DNA from: Orobanche coerulescens
Lineage: Eukaryota > Streptophyta > Magnoliopsida > Lamiales > Orobanchaceae
Assembly: GCA_033398695.1 (NCBI GenBank)
Contig: CM065803.1
Span: 50,831,501 to 50,895,500, forward strand
Length of the DNA stretch: 64,000 nt
Direction: 5' to 3'
Shown here: one piece after another, positions 23,701 through 35,700 of the stretch
Layout: each line of letters starts with the position of its first letter
How positions within the stretch are numbered: the first letter of the stretch is position 1
The notes under the pieces: model-generated
Told to the model about the DNA's origin: nothing
Databases searched by the model: none
Seen by the model: only the letters and a program-made list of their open reading frames with translations
Made by a program: the position numbers and the translations under genes

Positions 23701-26700
23701 AAACTTTCTCACTGGTCTTATCATTTTCATATTTGAATGAATTTTTTTCTCTCGAGTCTATTTGATTTTTCTTTGCACTTCCTATTTTTCATTCTTTATT
23801 TCGTTCTTTTTTTGGCCACTAACAGTTCCAAATGATGATTCGTGTTAACCGACTCCAAATCATTTTGGAATTACGGCTCAATATTGTTGTTGTTTAGAAG
23901 CTTTATGTTTAAAACTCCCACACACTCACATCAACCAATCACACATCACTTGTATGCTTTAATCTGCACCACACACTCACCATCACCACTTATACAATAT
24001 ACCAATCTATAACATCTGATCATTTACTTAGAAAATACCAAAATCACACCCTTTGTCAAACTTTAAGCGGAACAGAGGGAGTATTAAAATGGACATTTAA
24101 ACTAATAAATCAATTTACAAAAGATTTCAACGAGATTCCAAATGATATGGAAATTGTACTAATGCCGATTAGACAATTATTTTATTAATATATTCCTATA
24201 TTCAAGAAAACATTGTTATTTCTTCAATTGTCTTCTTGTCTGCACTTTTTGGCACTTTCCAAACAATAATAGTTTAGTTATAATACTCATATCTTACACT
24301 CTTTTATGCAGTAATGTTATAAGATACAACATAATTTTTATTAAGAATTTAACTGGAAAAGATAAAATCATAAGTTTTGATATATAAAAACAAATTTTTT
24401 TTAATAAAAAAAATCATGTTTTAGACCGTGAATTATATTTACGGGCTTTGCACTAGTACTTTCTGTAGTGAACAAGGTGAAAGACGCAACCATAACTGAA
24501 TGTGTATCCTCACCTCACCTCCACGACGTCCAGAACCATAGTACCCTCCTGCATAAAAGGGATACTTATAGTATTATGTTGTAAAAATACTTCTTTGCAA
24601 AAGATAAGAGGGTGATTCCATACCTATTACAAGAACATCTAAATCAGAGCCAGCTCGAACATAATCAGGCTTTAACTTTAGCCACTTTCCACTTCGATCA
24701 CTAGGTTCCCACTTGGAGCCAAGATCTTTCAGAACAATTCCTTCATCTCTATAATACCATAAAATTATTTATAGATAAAAAGCCAGATAATTGCAAGAAA
24801 ATCATGTTAAGATAATTCACACGGTGATAATGACAAAAATTCAAATGCAAGAATGAGAAAATCAATTTGCATTTATTGTCGTTATCTTCATCTCTCCCAT
24901 CCCCACCTTTCTGTTTTTCTTATTATATCCTTCCCCTTTTTTAGTGCTAACTAGCTCTCCTGTTGAGAGTGGATTAGCTTATTTCCTATTGCCTGTCATG
25001 TCTAAGTTCATTATCAAGAAAAGGTGTGCTCTTTTTTGAGTTTATACACGTGCACGAATTTTGTCCACAAACAGCAAGACCAATTTGGTGTCCATATCTT
25101 GAAAAAATATGGAACTTAAATGCAAAGATTTCGATGCGTTCTCATATTTCCATGAGTCGTCCTTCTGTAAGTATTTTGTGCCAAAATGTTTCGAATAAAT
25201 TTCTCTTCCTCCGTGTTTGATTTTTCTTCCATAAACCGACTGATAGATCAAGGAGCAATAAGAAAAGTTTATGGTGCTACCACAAGACTGTTTGACACCC
25301 TTAATGTAGTCCAATAGATTCACAGATGCAGTAACTACATAAAGAATGCGTAAAGAATAAAACCCGTTTTAACAGTAAAATATAATAGTGTATGGTAACA
25401 ATGAACACAACAAGAGAGGATGATCCACATCCTTTAGTAGTTCAGCCCAACAACATTTGCAAGGAGAAGAGACTGCCACAGACGATGAAGCTTCACAGAA
25501 ACTTAATCAAGTTTCTTTCCGTGAAACCAATCTCAACCTCAGACTATTTATTTTAAAATCAAGTAGAGTCTAAACGTGTCATGTTCTATGTTGCACGGAC
25601 GGATACGGGTTTCGTATCCGATACGACACGGATACTGCGATACGGTAAATTTTGAAAATATAGGACAATACGGCTAGGACAGGGCAATAATTAAAACATA
25701 TAAAAATATATTTTATATATAGTTATATAATTAATAGAAAACCATGTAAAATGACAGATAGTCAAACACTTGCTAATAATTCTAATTTGCTAACACTTAG
25801 AAATATATTTTCCTATTTTTCCTCAATTTTAAATGCATTTTTCTATTTTGTTTCATTTTTCAGATCTGTTTTTGAATTTTTAGATAACTAAATAACTATT
25901 ATGCAGATAGAATTATAATATCTTATACGTAACTTTTCATAATTTGCTTATGAAATTATAAATGCAATTTTTATACTTGTTTTCCATATTTCTTTTCTAT
26001 TTTTGACATATTTAATTTGAATTATTAAATAATTACATAATTATTAATATTAACGACTATATAATATCTTATGCACAAAAATATTTTGCATAATTTTCCT
26101 CAGTTTCTAAATTAACTTTTTGATATTTTTCCTATTTAATTATTTTTATTTCATATTTATTTCAATTTTTTTACTCCGGCCGTATCCAAGACGTATCCGA
26201 ATAGTCAAAGCTGTAAAAAGTCAACGATACTGATTTTGCCGTATCCAACAAGCGTATCCGCCTGTGGTACCCGTATCTGTATCGTATCCGTATTCGATAC
26301 TCCTGAAAAAAAATTGAAGTATCCGTGCTACATAGGTCATGTTTGCTCTTTCAATGACATGATTGAAAAAATAAAATAATCCTCTTGTTTCTCATCCCCA
26401 GTAAATTTATCTCATTTCATGTCATATTAATTAGTCATGTTCCACGATGTACACCTTGATTTTAAAATATCAATCATGTAATATAGGGCATGACCATAGC
26501 AACTATCTCTGTCTCGTGATATTTCCCATGCAACTTGGACAACCTACAATGATGATGGTTTTAGAATTCCATCTCATTTCCCTCCGTATGAAGGTAGCGA
26601 CAGAAAGGGCATCCGGCGAAAAACTTTGGTACTTCGCTTTTATTTTAGTACCATTAATTGACACTATAATATGCATGCCACCAACCCGATGAAGTTTACA

Positions 26701-29700
26701 TTAAGGTGTAGTTGATGATGATGGTGATGATAGCGTCACAGTATGAATATTTTGTATCTTGTTAGTTACATTATCTCATTTCAGGAACATATGACCCGAT
26801 ATTATAGCAGAAAATGAAGCGATAGAAATTTGGTACGAAGATATCGAATTGCAGGACCCACTGTCAAATAAAATCACATATGAGAACACCAAAATGATGC
26901 AGACATAGAAACTCTTGCATAACATGGATGTGTATGTAATCATGCACAAAAGTACTAAAAAACCACTTAAAGGTTGAGAAGACCAAAACATGGTACATGG
27001 AAAAATCGCTGACCTGTTCTCAATGGTTTCTTTGAAAAATCTCGCAACAGTATCAACATCATGAACAATTAGAGACCAGCATGGTTCCCCTGTGTGATGG
27101 TGCAGTTAAAACGCCAAAAGAAGCAAACAGAAACACCAGTTCTACATCATAATAAAACGCCAAAAGAAGCAAACAGAAACACCAGTTCTACATCATAATA
27201 AAGAGGCAGCTGCAGGTACTAGCAAGTGAATGTTGCTATAAAAAACAGCTATTCCCTTGAGAAAACCTTGTCCCGATTAAAGTAAATGAAATGCAAAAAG
27301 AAGTAGCTCCATTTACCAGCAGGACGATGTGCATTAAGACCACCATTAGGAACCAAAATCTCCAATCGACCTGCAACTGGTTTGACAACTTTACGAAGAA
27401 GTTGATGTCTCTCCTTCAAGCTTTGATGAATAACACTGGTATCTCCAACGTAAAGAATGTCAAATGCAACATCTAGCCACATGTCAAGTCAAGGCTTAAC
27501 AAAAATAGCGTGGAATGCCTTAAACTCAAGAGTTTAAAAGGAGATATTATCTTGCTAGTGCATTTCAAGAATGGACAACTTAGGAATCAGATCCAGGTCT
27601 GTATTGCTCAAATCTAAGGATACAGCACAACTGCATCAGAAGAAAGTAAAGGTCAAAACTTAGAAATCGTAGTTCCTAGATAAACAATATTATTTTAAAA
27701 AGTTTATATGCAAAGATACCTGTCGATCACTATCAAGCCCATCCTTCGCAGCCTTGGCTATGACAAAGGACAGGAAACGAGAAAGAGTGAGTACAATTCT
27801 AGATGAATAGAATAAGACAGTCAAACAGCACGAAAAAAAGAGGGAGAATCAAACCTATTTCTTGATTTGAACCAAAATCTGCAAACCGATTTGCAGATTT
27901 GTCCCAAACCAACATCTCACCATCAAGAATGCAGCTGCAAGAAAGGTGGTAACAAGTTAAAGCCATCTAATATTATCAGTCTATCCAGATGAAACGGAGT
28001 ACATGAGAAACTCTTTGATAGCATCAAGACTCAGGCTCCACATTTCAGCTGAGGTTAATGTCACGGATACACAGGATCCATGACAAGAAATAATAAATAG
28101 ATTAAAAGTAATATTCGAAACAGAAGAGATCAGTTAGGAGAATGTGCGGGAAATAGGACAAGAAATTATTTAAATATTCATAGTGGGAAAAGAAAAGAGG
28201 GTTCATTACAATTGTACCACAAAAAATAATACATGTTCTGTTCAGGTGCCGAAATGAACCTCCAGTTCAACAGATTCTGTGTATAAAACACAAAATTACA
28301 TATTATGAATTTTTCACAGGATTTTCCCAATTTTAGAACACCTTTTCCAGTTTTTTCAGAATACAAGACAGTTTTTAAACTGAAAAGTTCAAATGTTGTC
28401 TGCATCAAGAAGGCAATAGATTATTCTATGACGGCCATATGTTTTGAACAAATAAATCTTTTAAATCTCACTCATCTTCAACGTCCGCAAGCAGAACAAT
28501 CACATGAAATTAGAGTAATCAGAGCTCTAATCTGAAGACAATAAAATGTATCGACAGATTAAAACAGGAGATGAAGACTGATAAAAGGCAAGAAGTTACA
28601 AGATGAAGTGCCTATTTCAAAAAAAACAATCACCTGTCAGCCAGAATGTTCTCTCTTATGACGTCTGAAATGCCATGTTCATATTCTGGATGACCAAGAA
28701 AATTCCTGCGCATATTAAAAGAATAGTCCATTCAGACATGCCAAACTGCTTTTAAATTTATGCTACCTACAAATTGACAATAGGACTGGAATGCAAATGT
28801 TGCACTTGCACATATCAGTTTGTGAAAGGGCTCAAGAGAAATTATTGGATTCAATTCTACCCCCTTCCTGTTTTGAGCTTAGGCCCTGTCTAATAGAGGG
28901 TGTACACTGTACTGCTATGCTTGTAACTCTCAACTTTTTACTTATTTTTTCATTATTTCTTCTGACCAAATTAGGACTGTGGAGAGCATAAACCAAGCTA
29001 TTGATTCTACAACTTATTAGTATCAAGTGGGAGAAAGAAAAAACAGCCCAACACCAAAAAATACACAACCAACTGAAGTTAACTACACAAGTGGATAACC
29101 TCTACAATTGATACTTAAAAACCCGCAGGAAATGATCACTATATCAGCAGACTGGAAATAGTCCTTAATATAACCAGCTAAAAAATGCCAGAAGGGGAAA
29201 GTTGATTCAAAACAGCAACTACCTCGAGAAAAAGTTTATTTCTGCCCCATTCCTATGGATTTGAATGCGATCACCATCAAATTTGCACTCAACAACAACT
29301 TCCTTTCCATGAAGCTATTTGATTGGAAAGAATCAACAGGCCATGATATTCAATGATAAGAAGAATGTAGAAACAAAATTATACAACTCCATAGCTGAAT
29401 TTGACAAATAACCATAATTCCCTTTTTTTTCATTTCCAAGAAGTTCTTCTGGATTTAAACTGTATATGGACCTTTTTCCATGCAGCAGCTGCATTCGTGA
29501 CCCTCAGAGCTAGTTGGGGGCGAACAGGTTTGCCAACTTCAATGTCCTGCAGAATTATAACAAGAATTATATCCATCCTGTCAAACCGATGTTAAAATGA
29601 AAGAATCAGTAGTTCAAAAGTGCAAATTGTAGGCAAAACCATAACCAATGTGAGTCATCAGTGAAAACAAATGTATGTCTAGAACTTAATAGTGAAGGAG

Positions 29701-32700
29701 GGAATGAGGTGGTATTGGTTGTTAACAAGAAACTAATATAGTTAGAGAACATCTTTCACACTTAATATGCCTAAACAGATGGGGAACAATTTGTGAAAAA
29801 AAAGGGCACTTTCTCCGTAGTCTAGAATTAAAAAACTTCTCTAAGACTCGAATGTATAACTACAAGCTTCATGGTATTTTGTGTATGTTCGGTAAGCACA
29901 ATAAACTACCTTATAGCTTATTTTAAGGGCTTATAAGCTCATTGTATTCAAATAAGCTTCGTTTTGTTGGATGAGCTTTTTGAAAAGTTAGAGCTTATCT
30001 AAATGCTCCTATTAGAAGCGTTTCAAATAAGCTCATGGAGCTTTTTGTATTTATTCCTATTTTAACCTTTTCTTTAAAATATTAACATAACTATTATTGT
30101 TTTAAACATGTACAATGTACTTTTGTGTAATTTTGTATTGTACAGTGTACTTTTGTGTAACTTTGTGTTTTGAGCTAGCTTATCAGCTAATTTTGCCGAA
30201 CGCTTTTGTTTATACCAGCGAGCTTTTCAGATATCAGTAATCAGCTTTCAATTAACTTATCAAACTTATCAGACAGTTAGCTATTCAGCATTGTCTACCA
30301 AGCACAACTAATGAGCTAATCCTGCACGGCATAAAGAGAACAGCAGAAAGATAATAAATAAATAAATGTGTGAATGTGGACAACACAAAATGTATGGAGA
30401 GTCGGAGACCTCCAAATATTTTCTCGCTGTGAAGGGGAAATGATCAAGTATATACAGCTTTGTTTGGCCAAAGTTATGAAATTTGTTGATTTGTCCAACA
30501 CTCATATTGATACTAGATGTGGTCAACCCTGAGTTTACCATAATCCATATAAGACAATTAAGTCTCAATTTATCCCTTCTACTAACTGGAATCCATCGTT
30601 GATCGTAAACTTAAATTTCATAATACAAGGACCGGCGGATCATCGAATTGAATTGCCTCCAGGAGCGGCTCCGGTTTCGGTTAAACCTTACCGATATGGG
30701 CATGCGCAAAAGGATGAGATAGCATTTAATCTTGAATATGCTGATGGCAGGCATAAGCCAACCGAGTTCGAGTCCCTATTCAAGCCCGTTTTGTTGGCAG
30801 AGAAGAAGGATGGGAGCTGCAGGTTGTGCGTCGATTACCGTGAGTTGAATAAAGCCATTGTTCCCTATAAGTATCTGATTCCAATTATACAGGAGATGTT
30901 GGACGAGTTGGTCGGCGCGGTTATGTTCTCAAAAATAGATCTATGACCCGGCTACCATCAGATCCGTGTGGTGCCCGAGGACGTAGAGAAATCCACATTC
31001 CGCACGCACAACGGCCATTACGCCTTCTTGGTGATGCCATTTGGGCTAACTAACGCCCCGGCAACCTTACAATCAACAATGAACGATCTCTTTTGGCCCT
31101 ACCTAAGGAGGTCGGTCTTGGTCTTCTTTGATGACATATTGGTGTACAATCGCACGGAGGATGAGCATGTCGAAGATTTGCATAGCATCCTTACCATTTT
31201 GAAGGACAATCAATTCAAAGCTAATAAGAAGTGTGTATCTAGAGCACAACAAGTGGAGTTCTTAGGCCACTTGATCTCGATGGACGAGGTGTCAATGGAT
31301 CCTGAGAAAATTGGCGCAGTAATAGTGGCCAACACTGCAGTCGCCGGTCGGTGAAAGATATCCCGGGTTTTGGGGGCTGACGGGCTATTATTGTAGATTT
31401 GTGGAGAACTATGGTTGTTAGGCCGGCCTTGGACATAGTTGTTGAAAAAGGTGCCCCAACCAAGTTCGTATGAACTGTGGCAACCAACGAGACATTTAAT
31501 GTCCTGAAATCGGCCTTGACCGCAGCACCAGTCTTGCAAATGCCCGGTTTTCATAAACATTTTGTGGTAGAGTTGGGGCGGTGTTGATGCAGGAGGAACG
31601 GCCGGTAGCCTACTTCAGTAAGGCATTGGCAGAAACAACGTTGGGAAAATCCGCCTACGAGCAGGAATTGATTGCCATGGTGTTGGTCGTGCAGTATTGA
31701 CATCCTTACCTTATCGGTCGGAGATTCACGGTGCGGATCGATCACCACAGTCTCAAACATTTATTCGCCCAGCGGATTGGTACCCCGGCCCAACAAGTTT
31801 GGGTGGGAAAGCTAATTGGGTATGATTCGACATTGTCTACAGGCTGAGGCGAGTGAACTCCGTATCCGACTCACTATCGCCACAACAAGTAGAGGGAAAT
31901 CTTGCGGCGGTCAGTGGCCAATTTGGCCATCTGCATTGAGGTTGTGGAGGAGCAGACAGGACTTTCCGTGGTCGATTAGAGAGGATCTAGAGCAGAATGG
32001 GGGTTGTCGCCCTGGGTATACCTTGGAGTTAGGGAAGTTGTTCAACAAGGGCAGATTGGTACTGTCGGTATCATCTCAGTGGATTCCTAAGTTACTACAT
32101 GAGTACCACGATACCCTGATGGGGGGACATACAAAAGCACTCCGAACTTATCAGCAGATCGCTGCTAGTGACTATTGGCGTGGATGTTTCGAAGGGTCCA
32201 CGATTATGTTGTAATTGTCTTGTATGTCAGAAGTCGAAGTATGAGGCCACCTGTCCCATGCCGGGTTACTCCAATCGCTGCCCATTCCGAAAGCCATATG
32301 GGAAGATGTTTCAATGGATTTCATCCCATGCCTTCCAAAGTCTCAAGGTTATTCTTGTATTATGGTAGTTGTGGGCCGTTTTTGTCGAGATATAGTCATT
32401 TTGTGGCACATAGGCTGGTGAGGGGTAAAGGAAGACCTAAACAAACATGAATAAGAGTGATTGAGAATGATATGAGGTTTCTTAAGATTGGAGAAGTTAT
32501 GGTGTTGGATAGGATGATGTGGAGGGAGAGAATTCGGGTGGTTGATTATATTTGAGGTTTTTTTTTTTGCATAATGGCTATTACTATTTTTTATTTACTT
32601 AGTATTATTTATTTATTTATTTTTGCATAATTATTATTATTAATTTTTTTTTTTTAACTACTAAACTTTTCACCTTCACTTTTGCCTTTTTCATATGAGT

Positions 32701-35700
32701 GTTCTATTGGAGACGACTTGACGTTTTCAGATATTGATTCATGTTAGCCGACCACAAAGCATTTTGGGACCAAGGCTCTGATGTTGTTGTTGTATAGTCA
32801 TCCACAAAGCATTTTGGGACCAAGGCTCTGATGTTGTATAGTCATTTTGTGGCGATGAGTTCGCCGTTCACAGCCCAATCCGTGGACGAATTATTTGCCG
32901 CAATATCGCTCGGTTGCAACTTGCATGGGGTGCCGCGATCCATTGTGAGCGACCGCGACCCCCTGTTTCTGAGTTCGTTTTGAAAGGAGTTGCTCGAGGT
33001 GCAAGGAACGAAAATGAGATTTAGCTCGGCCTAAGGACGGATGGGAGGACCGAGGTGCTTAACAGTATTTTGGAAACTTATCTGCGTTGTTTTTCATCGA
33101 AACAACCTCGAAAAAGGATGGGTTGGCTGCCATAGGCCGAATTATGGTATAACAATCCTATCAGACAAGTGGCGGATGCCGCCGTTTGAAGTGGTGTACG
33201 GCACCATCCATAGATTATCTACCCGGGGAGTGCAAGGTCGCGGTTGTAGTTATTCTCGAGGAAGGGATGAAGTGCTTCGCCTTTTGAAACATAATCTCTT
33301 ACCTGTGCAACAGAAGATGATTTATTTCGCGAATAAGGTTCGAAGAGACGCCGAGTTCCAATGTGGCGACGAGGTGTTATTAAAGGTTAGGCCACATCAG
33401 CAAGGATCCATGGCCGCTACATCGTATCACAAGTTGAGTGCCAAATACTATGGTCCCGTTCAGATTGAGGAGCGAATTGGGAAGACCGCGTATCGGCTCC
33501 GACCCCCGGATATGAGCCGCATACATCTTATGTTCCATGTATCGCAGCTCAAGAGGGCAAGGGACAGCCACCCACTTCAGTCCGAGCTTTCGCCAAGCTT
33601 GGAGATCTCGGGTTCCGATGTGTTTGAACCGGCTGAGGTGCTACATTGGAGAGCTAAGGAGGAAGGAGGCAAAAAAGGCACGCAAGCATAAGTGAGTAGT
33701 TTCCAGAGTTCCACCTTGGGACAAGGCGGTTTTTGAGGAGGAGGAAATTGTTATGGAGCAGGGTGACTCGAACCGTGGCCGAGCAGGAGACACCGATTCC
33801 CCTGCTGGCTTATTCGAGACGGAGGAAGAATAATTAATTTAGTATTATTATTAGTATTATTAAAATAATGGAGTTATGGTTATATTAGATCTCTTAGTAT
33901 TTATTATTTACTATATTGTGGAGTTATGGTTATGTTAGATCTCTTTCCTAGTAAGAAAACATAGGGAGTCTATATATTAAATTATTAATGTTATTAGGGT
34001 TAAGGAGGATCATTGAGAATAATATTATTCGAGTTTTTGCTTGGGACAAGACGTTATCTTGTCCATTAACTTTTTAATTATCAATTTGTTCTTCGATTTT
34101 CCTTTTCTTGAATCCCGTCGTAACAAAATTAATCCAGAGTTTTGAAGCAAACCTGACGCTTATGCCTCTGATTACGATCTCGCAGCTTTTCACAAACTAG
34201 TTTTAGATCACAGGTGACGTTGAACAAGTCCTCAGCATCAGGGTGAAATTCATGAAATATGCTTTTTTCACTTATGCCCAACTTAAGATCTGAAGTTTCA
34301 ACGAGTTGCAGCAAATAGACATGAGTTAATCGCAAGACCTAAACAGGAGCGACAGAAGCGCAGAAATAGATGGAAATGCAAGATATTGAATGAGGTTACT
34401 GGATACCACCTTTCAGAATTATCATAATAATCCACTTCATTTCTTGAGCATTAGTTTTCCTTATCAGATCAGAAAGAGTAGAAGTCTTCTCTGACCTGTA
34501 CAAAGAACCCCAGAATCCAGTATCAATTCATGATGCATTCACATAACGAAAAGATATATTGAGCCATAGGTCTTCTTAATCCTATCTGATATCTAAGAGT
34601 GAGATCTATAGAGCTACATTGTAGAAGTACCAAGTAGTAATTTATGAAGGGGAAGACAAAAAAGAATAGAAGCACATAGAGCAAAGTCAAAGCATTAACA
34701 TTGTTGCTTCCCATAAAAATAAGGAAGATCCATCAAAATGTACGCACGTAGGATGGGTTTACCTTACACTGAAGAAAAAACAAGAAAGAAAAGGCTGAGT
34801 TTACCTATTTTCACAAGAGGCCAATCGATCAAGCAATTCATTTAATTCTTTTATAGTCAGGTCCCCTGAAGTGATAGCCTGCCTCCGTTGTAGCACCTGT
34901 CAAGATAACCCAGAACCGAAATTATCTCATATACTGATCAGTATAATCAACACTTAAGTTGCTCATAATTAGAATATGGGTGCACTAAATACATAGAAAA
35001 TACAAAATAATATAGATAAGAAGAAAGCCATAAGAGTATTTTTAGAATAGATGATAAAATGTACAATACTTTAAAGGTTGAACCTCTTTAGTAATGTCCA
35101 TGAATGCCGAATGTGATAAGGGTAACACAGAAAAGTGGAAATTTTAGAATAAACTTCAATTATTCAGTGGAGGAGAATGAATCATCGAAACAAAAGAGTC
35201 TTCATTTCAAAATGAAGATTTCACATTTGTTCACTCCAGAAACTTCAGTAGAAGAGGAAAAATGAAATAACATGATCAGTACTGTGCAGTACTTTGTTAA
35301 TAGTTTACATCCTACAAAATGGTCTTGATTGATTTCGACAAACTTTCCCAATAAATAACATTTTTCTCATGCAAAGAGTAAAATCTCATTAAATGAAAAC
35401 ATAATAATAACAAGAGTCACCAGAGTACACAGAAACAGTATTAACAGACAACGTCCTTGTGCAAAAGTTTATGAACCTAGCCAATAAAAAAGCCAAAAAG
35501 CCCAAATTGTAAACGGCAGTTATAATCTTATACTGCAGAGTAGTCAATAAAGAGGCAATAGAACCTTGTGGGGCATGGTATTTTTTAGGCATACTAAACT
35601 ACAGGGCCGGCCCTGGACCAGGGCTGGCAGTGCTACTGCACTAGGCCCTCTGGATTCAAGGGCCCAAATTTTTTTAGTCTTTATTATCTATAGTATTTTT

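Larger units (their letters stand above)
14335..23892 (+). mobile_element. RTE-type LINE, decayed and carrying nested elements
   Basis: Its target duplication is about 18 bp (14317-14334 and 23893-23910); the copies begin tttagaagcttta and differ only by two C/T changes near their ends. Inside are an endonuclease start ([12 protein letters not shown]), VHQGSAPF and FADDIV of RT (17090-17170), and the RTE C-terminus ([20 protein letters not shown], 22660-22760). The 3' end has tgttaaccgactccaaatca then attgttgttg, the usual tail of plant RTE LINEs. Three later insertions lie within it: 14855-15497, 17406-22404 and 22851-23378. Confidence 0.87.
14269..24081. mobile_element. Stowaway MITE split by a LINE insertion
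   Basis: The left end (cttcctctgtcccgctcaaag) and the right end, reversed (ctccctctgttccgcttaaag), match, and each is flanked by TA (14267-14268 and 24082-24083). The halves are about 66 and 189 bp. Everything between them is a later insertion: an RTE LINE with its own nested elements. This is the oldest layer of the nest in LIG4 intron 14. Confidence 0.85.
30610..34110 (+). mobile_element. Ty3/gypsy retrotransposon relic in LIG4 intron 4
   Basis: Pol domains are in gypsy order: RT, RNase H, integrase zinc region, integrase core and a C-terminal part. There is no gag and no 5' LTR. The AT-rich tail from about 33830 to 34110 may be part of a 3' LTR; it carries a repeated ggagttatggttat block (33870 and 33921). 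A 430-bp RTE fragment is inserted in the integrase region. The left border near 30610 is set by where coding similarity begins. Confidence 0.8.

Noticed and set aside
27249..27482. LIG4 exon 11 as an independent minus-strand ORF starting MWLDVAFD
   Set aside because: The MWLD start is intron sequence read through; the conserved text begins after the AG acceptor, and the LCY codons come from the microexon.
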